A stretch of DNA of 10,357 nucleotides. Source: Gammaproteobacteria bacterium. GTDB taxonomy: Bacteria; Pseudomonadota; Gammaproteobacteria; HK1. Each line of letters begins with the position of its first letter. The first letter of the stretch is position 1. The position numbers and the translations under genes were made by a program. The notes under the pieces were generated by a model. That model did not search any database. It saw only the letters and a program-made list of their open reading frames with translations, and had not been told where the DNA came from. The stretch lies in the NCBI GenBank assembly GCA_022822245.1, contig JAJECB010000191.1, positions 1-10,357 of the forward strand, read 5' to 3'. Positions 6,146 to 10,357 of the stretch are shown here, one piece after another.

Positions 6146-6957
6146 GGCTCGTCGACCCGCGGCTGCACGGGCGGCGGTTCGTCCGTCGCCGCCGATTCGA
6201 GGCCGAGGTGGTGGATGATGGTCCGGATGATCTCCACCGCCTCGGGCAGGGCCCGAACCTCCTCGTCGCGCGGCCGTGCGAGCCCCACCGGAATGTCGTC
6301 CGCCACCCCGCCATCCTTCATGACCAGGATCCGGTCGGCGAGGATCAGCGCTTCCTCGACGTCGTGGGTGACGAAGACGATCGTGTGGCCGGTGCGACGC
6401 CACAGATCCAGCAGCAGCCCGTGCAGGCTGAGCCGCGTCACGTAATCGAGCGAGCCGAACGGTTCGTCCATCAGCAGGATGTCGGCGCCGGTGGCGAACA
6501 CGGTGGCGAGGGCGACGCGCTTTCGCATGCCCCCGGAGAGCTCCCTCGGCCAGGAATCGGCGAACTCGTCGAGCCCGACCTGCTCGAGCCAGCGGTCGGC
6601 GAGCCGCCCGCGCTCATCCGCCGCCATTCCCTTGGCCTTGAGCCCGAACTCGACATTCGCGCGCACCCGCATCCACGGGAAGACGGTGTCGTCCTGGAAC
6701 ACCATTCCACGCTCGGCGGCCGGCCCCTGCACGACTTCCCCGGCCGCGCGGATCTCTCCCGCGCTGAGGGGGTTCAGCCCCCCGAGCGCGCGCAGCAACG
6801 TCGACTTCCCGTGACCGGAGCGACCGACGATGCAGACGAACTGCCCGGGCGGGATGTCCAGCGAGACGCCGCGCAACGCCTCCACGCGGCGCCCGGAGAC
6901 GTGTTCGAACACGCACCATGCGTCGTGGATGTGGATGGAACGGTCGGCGGAGCTCAT
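6142..6957 (-). CDS. ABC importer ATP-binding protein (NitT/TauT/SsuB type)
   Basis: A 271-residue cytoplasmic ATPase that powers the importer. All key motifs are present. They are Walker A G-R-S-G-H-G-K-S-T (45-53), Q-loop Q88 (V-F-Q-D-D, then F-P-W-M as in SsuB/TauB/NrtD-like proteins), signature L-S-G-G-M-R-K-R (140-147), Walker B L-L-M-D-E-P (161-166) with catalytic E165, D-loop S-L-D (169-171) and switch His H198 (V-T-H-D). The last 20 or so residues are Pro/Glu-rich and variable. The ATG at 6957 overlaps the permease 1 stop by 4 nt (ATGA), and its own stop overlaps permease 2, so the three genes should be translated in a coupled way. Family members take up nitrate, taurine, sulfonates, cyanate or pyrimidine precursors; the cargo here is unknown. 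Confidence 0.95.
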   Translation of the reverse strand: MSSADRSIHIHDAWCVFEHVSGRRVEALRGVSLDIPPGQFVCIVGRSGHGKSTLLRALGGLNPLSAGEIRAAGEVVQGPAAERGMVFQDDTVFPWMRVRANVEFGLKAKGMAADERGRLADRWLEQVGLDEFADSWPRELSGGMRKRVALATVFATGADILLMDEPFGSLDYVTRLSLHGLLLDLWRRTGHTIVFVTHDVEEALILADRILVMKDGGVADDIPVGLARPRDEEVRALPEAVEIIRTIIHHLGLESAATDEPPPVQPRVDEP

Positions 6958-7799
6958 CCCGTCGCGCCCGTTTCGGCCCAGCGTGTCGCGAGCGCTCGCG
7001 CACGCACGATGACCCAGTCCATGACGAGGGCAAGCACGCCGAGATAGATGATGATCGCGACGATGTTCGAGACGTCGTAGACGCTCTCCAGGGTCAGCAC
7101 CGCATAGCCGACTCCGTAGCGGGACCCGAGAAGCTCGGCGATCGCGGCGAGGCCCCATGCCGCGGCGAACACGACGCGCAGCCCTCCGAATATCTCGGGC
7201 ACCGCCCCCGGCAGGACGACGTGCGTGAAGACGACCCTGGAGGAGGCCCCCAGCGTCCGGGCGTACTCGACGAACTTCGGATGGAGGTTGCGCACCGCCT
7301 GAATGCTGTAGATGTGCATGATGACGGTGGCGTAGAACGAGACCAGGATCGCCTGCGCCGCGCCGACGAGGCCGAACCAGATGAGGAAGAACGGCGCCGC
7401 GACGAGGATGGGAACGGTGCCGAACGTCGACATGAACGGGTCCGTGATCTGATCCACGACCCGCCATCGCGCGCTCGCGATGCCGGAGAGGCAGCCGAGA
7501 ATCGTTCCGATCGTGACCCCGAGGACCACCGTCTGCGCGGTGTACGCAACGTGGGGGAGGAATCCGCCGGCGGGGAGCCCGAGCCCGACGAAGTAGTCGC
7601 TGTGAAGGAGGTTCGCGACCGCGTCTTCGAACACCTCGTGCGGCGGCGGCATGTAGCGCCCGATGGCCCACGAGGCGACGTACCAGAGCCCGATCGTGCC
7701 CGCGATGCCGAGGACGGGCAACGGATCGAGCCAGCGCCGGCGGCGCGCAGCCCCGGGGGGTCCCGCCCCCGGGGCTGCCCCCGATGGCTCGCCGCTCAT
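6954..7799 (-). CDS. ABC importer permease 1 (NitT/TauT/SsuC type)
   Basis: A 281-residue inner-membrane permease with hydrophobic segments near 26-46, 88-110, 124-145, 148-165, 205-222 and 243-265. The EAA loop is E-Y-A-R-T-L-G-A at 178-185, with V-L-P-G-A at 195-199. The first 20 residues (Gly/Ala/Pro-rich, then four Arg) are low-complexity and coincide with a strong DNA inverted repeat. The ATG at 7799 lies 37 bp past the binding-protein stop and lacks a clear Shine-Dalgarno. A TTG at codon 27 is a less likely alternative. The order binding protein, permease, ATPase, permease and the close spacing mark this as one operon. The protein should pair with permease 2 in the membrane complex. Confidence 0.88.
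   Translation of the reverse strand: MSGEPSGAAPGAGPPGAARRRRWLDPLPVLGIAGTIGLWYVASWAIGRYMPPPHEVFEDAVANLLHSDYFVGLGLPAGGFLPHVAYTAQTVVLGVTIGTILGCLSGIASARWRVVDQITDPFMSTFGTVPILVAAPFFLIWFGLVGAAQAILVSFYATVIMHIYSIQAVRNLHPKFVEYARTLGASSRVVFTHVVLPGAVPEIFGGLRVVFAAAWGLAAIAELLGSRYGVGYAVLTLESVYDVSNIVAIIIYLGVLALVMDWVIVRARALATRWAETGATG
7747..7778 (-). promoter_or_regulatory. 13-bp perfect stem-loop at the start of permease 1
   Basis: GCAGCCCCGGGGG (7747-7759) and CCCCCGGGGCTGC (7766-7778) are exact reverse complements separated by a 6-nt loop. The repeat lies inside codons 8-18 of permease 1 and 59 nt beyond the binding-protein stop codon. Binding-protein mRNA of ABC operons is often kept in excess of permease mRNA by an intergenic stem-loop (malE-malF is the known example). 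This stem could do that job from within the coding start. The structure is seen directly; the role is inferred. Confidence 0.5.
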
Positions 7800-7836
7800 G
7801 CGAGCTCGCTATCGCGCCGGGGCGGTGGTGCGGCGG

Positions 7837-9162
7837 CTAAGCGAGCGCGGCCTCCATGAACCGCACCGCGTCCAGGTAGTTGTAGCCGTCGTAGTGACGC
7901 TTGGCCGCGTCGGCGACCTCCTGCCGCTCGGGGCCGAGGCCCTCCGCCTTCGCCATGAGATCGTCGGCCTTGGCACGCAGGTCGCGCAGCTCCTCCCAGA
8001 CGTTCTTCGCCTGGAAGAAGTCGTCGAGATCGTAGTCGCGATCCTCGATCGTCCCCTTCTTCCGGTACTCCGCGAGCTGGTACTCGTAGATGTTGCGGTA
8101 GTTCAGGTTGTAGTCGCGGTCGGTCCAGATCCGCTCCTGATCCGCCCACAGGTAGAACGGGTCCACGACCTCGAAGATGTACTTGATCGCGGCCGCGTCG
8201 AGGTCGGAGCCGGCGTGGGCGTTGATGTACGGCGCATAGGCGGTGAGCGCCTCTTCCTGCTTCGGCCCGAAGATGTAGTCGAGGGTCCGGTAGATGGCAC
8301 TCGACATGCGCAGGATCGTCTCCCGGTTCTCGTCGATGTAGCGCTGGGTGGTGATGAAGAGGTCGTAGTTGAGCACGTTGTTGACGGCGGTCCCGGTGCC
8401 GGTCGGCACGTGCTTGACCATCTGGTTGGTGCTCATCACCACCTTCCAGCCGGCCTGGAACTGGAGCTGGTAGATCTGGACCGCGCCGCCCGGCGCGGCG
8501 AGCGGGATCCGGCCGGCGAGGCCGAGCTGCACCGCCTTCGGGTCGTCGATGCGGATCACTTCCGAGTCGTCCATCGTCAGGCCCGCGAACGAATAGGCGA
8601 GGTTCATCCACGGGTACGTCGACGGGTTCACGGGCACCGCGATCTGCTTGTCCTTGAGCTGCATCATGGTGTTGTGGGACGCCTCTTCCCAGGGCTGCCC
8701 CTCGGCGATGTAGTCGTCGATGGTCTTGATGCCGGATTCCGGGTGAGCCAGGATGGCGTTGCCCGCCCAGAAGCTGTAGACGTGGAAGGGCTTGATGTTC
8801 GGGAGCTTGTCGAGCGCGCCGGTGATGAGGCCGACGTAGGCCGTCGTCATGTCGATCTCGCGGTTCTCGAGCTGCGGGATGGCATGGCGCTCGAGCACCA
8901 CCGGGGGCTCGGCGGGATCAAGGGTGATCCCGACGTCGGCGAGGTTGCCGGTGCGGCCGAGGAGCACGCACCACGCATGGTTGGTGAACGGCATCGTGCC
9001 GAGGGTCACCGTCTTCCGGGGTATCGACGGCATGGCCGTCGACTGCGAGAAGGCGGCGCGCGGCAGGCCGGACGAGACAAGGACCGCTCCCGCCGCCGCG
9101 GCGCCCGTCGTTTCGAGGAATCTGCGCCGGGTTACCGGACGCGTGGGGGTGTTGCTCGCCAT
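7837..9162 (-). CDS. ABC importer substrate-binding protein with Tat signal peptide
   Basis: A 441-residue periplasmic binding protein, first gene of the import operon. The N-terminus carries a twin-arginine signal: T-R-R-R-F-L-E (11-17), a hydrophobic Ala-rich stretch (18-33), and likely cleavage near 39-44. The mature part begins with V-T-L-G-T-M-P-F (52-59) and has family-like segments A-Y-V-G-L-I-T (108-114), a D-K-Q-I-A-V strand (171-176) and I-R-I-D-D (203-207), like NMT1/SsuA/TauA-type binding proteins. It is about 100 residues longer than typical members. The extra C-terminal part (about 325-441) is rich in Tyr, Asp, Glu and Lys and ends in helices. Export through Tat implies folding in the cytoplasm, perhaps with a cofactor or metal. 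The ATG at 9162 has GGGAGGA 8 to 9 nt upstream. The ligand is unknown. Confidence 0.9.
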   Translation of the reverse strand: MASNTPTRPVTRRRFLETTGAAAAGAVLVSSGLPRAAFSQSTAMPSIPRKTVTLGTMPFTNHAWCVLLGRTGNLADVGITLDPAEPPVVLERHAIPQLENREIDMTTAYVGLITGALDKLPNIKPFHVYSFWAGNAILAHPESGIKTIDDYIAEGQPWEEASHNTMMQLKDKQIAVPVNPSTYPWMNLAYSFAGLTMDDSEVIRIDDPKAVQLGLAGRIPLAAPGGAVQIYQLQFQAGWKVVMSTNQMVKHVPTGTGTAVNNVLNYDLFITTQRYIDENRETILRMSSAIYRTLDYIFGPKQEEALTAYAPYINAHAGSDLDAAAIKYIFEVVDPFYLWADQERIWTDRDYNLNYRNIYEYQLAEYRKKGTIEDRDYDLDDFFQAKNVWEELRDLRAKADDLMAKAEGLGPERQEVADAAKRHYDGYNYLDAVRFMEAALA

Positions 9163-9187
9163 GTCTCGTGTCCTCCCTTCTGATGCG

Positions 9188-9214
9188 CCGGCCCGATGGT
9201 TAGCGCCGGGCCGG
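9188..9214 (-). promoter_or_regulatory. Stem-loop at the 5' end of the import operon leader
   Basis: CCGGCCCG (9188-9195) and CGGGCCGG (9207-9214) form an 8-bp perfect stem with an 11-nt loop. If the promoter at 9223-9251 is right, transcription starts near 9216, so the message would open almost at once with this hairpin, followed by the ribosome site at 9171-9177. A 5'-terminal stem of this kind is known to slow RNA decay. It could also be an operator in DNA. Confidence 0.4.
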
Positions 9215-9222
9215 AAGGATCG

Positions 9223-9251
9223 AGGCTAGAGACGCCCCCTCTCGTTGTCAA
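9223..9251 (-). promoter_or_regulatory. Candidate sigma-70 promoter of the import operon
   Basis: On the minus strand a perfect -35 hexamer TTGACA (9251 down to 9246) is followed after exactly 17 bp by TAGCCT (9228 down to 9223), a weak -10 matching three of six bases. Transcription would start near 9216, leaving a leader of about 54 nt. The weak -10 and the dyad over the -35 suggest regulated expression. This is the best promoter candidate in the window, but it is unproven. Confidence 0.45.
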
Positions 9252-9257
9252 TTTGAC
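9247..9257. promoter_or_regulatory. Possible operator overlapping the -35 of the import operon
   Basis: GTCAA, T, TTGAC is an 11-bp dyad whose left arm covers most of the TTGACA -35 element. It lies in an AT-richer patch within the divergent region. A repressor or activator bound here would be well placed to control the import operon. Because TTGAC is itself part of the -35, chance symmetry is also possible. Confidence 0.3.
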
Positions 9258-9277
9258 GCGCCGGCGGTCACTCGCAC

Positions 9278-9298
9278 CGCGAAATGCGGGTTTTCGCG
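9278..9298. repeat. Inverted repeat in the divergent intergenic region
   Basis: CGCGAAA (9278-9284) and TTTCGCG (9292-9298) are exact 7-bp inverted repeats with a 7-nt spacer. The octamer TTTCGCGC at the right arm recurs at 9340-9347. The 254-bp region 9163-9416 between the two divergent genes holds this repeat, the import promoter and leader hairpin, and another dyad at 9386-9398, with no sign of a gene. The element could be a regulator site for either gene. Confidence 0.35.
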
Positions 9299-9385
9299 CA
9301 ATCCATGGACCCGGACTTGCCGACTTCCCGAGTTTGCGATTTCGCGCGCCGGGCGAGCGGCCCCTTGCCCGGTGCAGCGCTCGGT

Positions 9386-9398
9386 CCCACAATGTGGG
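9386..9398. promoter_or_regulatory. Dyad just upstream of the ABC exporter start
   Basis: CCCACA, A, TGTGGG is a 13-bp perfect dyad that ends 18 bp before the exporter ATG at 9417, where an operator or a leader hairpin could act. No clear Shine-Dalgarno or sigma-70 promoter for the exporter can be seen here. The role is inferred from symmetry and position only. Confidence 0.3.
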
Positions 9399-9416
9399 GT
9401 CCCCTTGGCCATCTGC

Positions 9417-10357
9417 ATGTCCGCACCCGCCGCTTCCTCCACCCCCGACCGAACGCTCGCTCTCGTGCCCGACTCGGTGCGCACGCGCCGCGCCGCGGTC
9501 GCCTTTGATTCCGAAGTGCTGCTTCGCATCACGCGCATGGCGTTCGCTCATCCGTGGCGGATGGCGCTCGGCACGGGCGCCACCGTGCTCGCGGGGGTAG
9601 CGCAGCTCTTCATCCCCCAGCTCATCGGGGAGGCCGTCGACCACGCGCAGGGGCTGCTCGCGCAGGCGGGCGAAGACACGGCGGCCCGCGCCGCGCTCAC
9701 CCATGCCGCTCTCCTCATCCTCGCCGCCTCCGTCCTCCGCGGGCTCTTCACGATGATGCAGAACTACCAGGGGGAGGCGCTCGGCCAGCTCATCGGCTAC
9801 CGAATGCGCCTCGATCTCTACGCCAAGGTGCAGGCCCTCTCGTTCAGCTACCACGACCGCGTGCACACCGGGGATCTCATGACCCGGGGGATCCTCGACA
9901 TCGAGGGCACCAAGCTGTGGGTGAGCACGGGGGTCCAGCGCACGATTCTGCTCTCGATCCTCGTGGGGGGCGGGGCGTGGCTACTCATGTCGATCGACTG
10001 GCTGCTCGGGTGCCTCGCGCTCGGCTTCGCGCCCCTCGTGGCCGTCGGCGCATCGCTCGCCCGGCTCCGGCTCCGCACCCTGTGGTATGCGCTCCAGGAG
10101 GAGCTCGCGGTGCTGACCCGAGTCATGGAGGAGAACCTCGGCGGCATTCGGGTGGTGCGCGCCTTCGTGTCCCAGGCGTTCGAGATGGCCCGCTTCGATG
10201 CGATCTCCGGGCGGGCGCTCTCCATCGCGCACCGCCGCATCGATGTCTTCGTGAAGAGCACCACGACGATGACCTTCGCCTTCTTCGTCTCCATGGGCCT
10301 GGTGTTGTGGGCGGGTGGCGAGAAAGTGGTCGAGGGGTCCCTCACCATCGGGGAACT
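9417..10357 (+). CDS. ABC exporter, membrane domain (partial, cut by window edge)
   Basis: An open frame from the ATG at 9417 runs off the right edge after 313 codons without a stop. The protein has a variable N-terminus of about 30 residues and then the type 1 exporter membrane domain. Hydrophobic segments lie near 48-66, 93-110, 170-210 and 283-300. Conserved cytoplasmic loops include L-S-F-S-Y-H-D with T-G-D-L-M-T-R, and E-N-L-G-G-I-R-V-V-R-A-F with a following F. This is the pattern of MsbA/LmrA-like half-transporters with a membrane domain fused to an ATPase; the ATPase part must lie beyond the window. Substrate (lipid, peptide or drug) cannot be told. The gene is divergent from the import operon. 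The start is uncertain because the ribosome site is poor, and upstream in-frame GTG (9372) and TTG (9405) codons exist. Confidence 0.85.
   Translation, partial: MSAPAASSTPDRTLALVPDSVRTRRAAVAFDSEVLLRITRMAFAHPWRMALGTGATVLAGVAQLFIPQLIGEAVDHAQGLLAQAGEDTAARAALTHAALLILAASVLRGLFTMMQNYQGEALGQLIGYRMRLDLYAKVQALSFSYHDRVHTGDLMTRGILDIEGTKLWVSTGVQRTILLSILVGGGAWLLMSIDWLLGCLALGFAPLVAVGASLARLRLRTLWYALQEELAVLTRVMEENLGGIRVVRAFVSQAFEMARFDAISGRALSIAHRRIDVFVKSTTTMTFAFFVSMGLVLWAGGEKVVEGSLTIGE

Noticed and set aside
5223..6314. Long upstream extension of the triple RidA frame
   Set aside because: The extra residues are Arg/Pro-rich and overlap permease 2 out of frame, while the ATG at 5222 has a strong ribosome site and begins the first RidA repeat.
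6958..7671. Upstream extension of the ATPase frame
   Set aside because: The extension overlaps permease 1 in another frame and reads as Arg-rich shadow. The ATG at 6957 with a 4-nt overlap is the natural start.
7663..9183. 506-codon open frame on the + strand
   Set aside because: It is antisense to the binding-protein gene, which has a Tat signal, a good ribosome site and operon context. The antisense product is Val/Asp/Arg/His-rich shadow sequence.
9132..9866. 244-codon open frame on the minus strand
   Set aside because: It runs antisense to the exporter membrane domain and across the promoter region of the import operon, with no family-like content.

Overview
The window is very GC-rich, densely packed bacterial DNA. 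It codes for a twin-arginine exported protein and ABC importer genes overlapping by 4 nt, which suits a Gram-negative, probably proteobacterial (perhaps alphaproteobacterial or an uncultured relative), chromosome. The lineage is an inference from base composition and gene style only. I saw no RNA genes, CRISPR array, insertion sequence or other mobile element.

Layout. The left edge (1-1071, + strand) holds the tail of a HAD-type hydrolase and a membrane protein with an RDD-like segment. A short convergent gap (1072-1155) follows. All eight genes between 1156 and 9162 lie on the minus strand and are read from right to left. First comes an ABC import operon: a Tat-exported substrate-binding protein (7837-9162), permease 1 (6954-7799), ATPase (6142-6957) and permease 2 (5237-6145). 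The operon continues into an unusual protein made of three RidA/YjgF domains in tandem (3981-5222). After a 216-bp palindrome-rich gap come a DUF1326 protein, a DUF2182 membrane protein and an ornithine cyclodeaminase/mu-crystallin family oxidoreductase. The right edge (9417-10357, + strand) is the start of an ABC exporter transcribed divergently from the import operon.

How the parts may work together. The importer belongs to the NitT/TauT/SsuABC-type family, whose members take up small nitrogen- or sulfur-containing organic molecules. The triple RidA gene is translationally coupled to it: its ribosome binding site overlaps the permease stop codon. The OCD/mu-crystallin enzyme at the far end of the strand run belongs to a family that handles imines and ketimines (cyclodeamination, ketimine reduction, amino acid dehydrogenation). 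A reasonable inference is a locus that imports an amino compound and manages imine-type intermediates. The substrate cannot be read from the sequence, and the second block (DUF1326-DUF2182-OCD) may be a separate transcription unit.

The point most worth following is the triple RidA protein. RidA proteins are normally homotrimers with active sites between subunits. Here three divergent copies are fused in one chain, and each appears to carry glycine where the catalytic arginine of RidA would be. Several strong inverted repeats, notably a perfect 13-bp stem just inside permease 1, suggest post-transcriptional control within the import operon.
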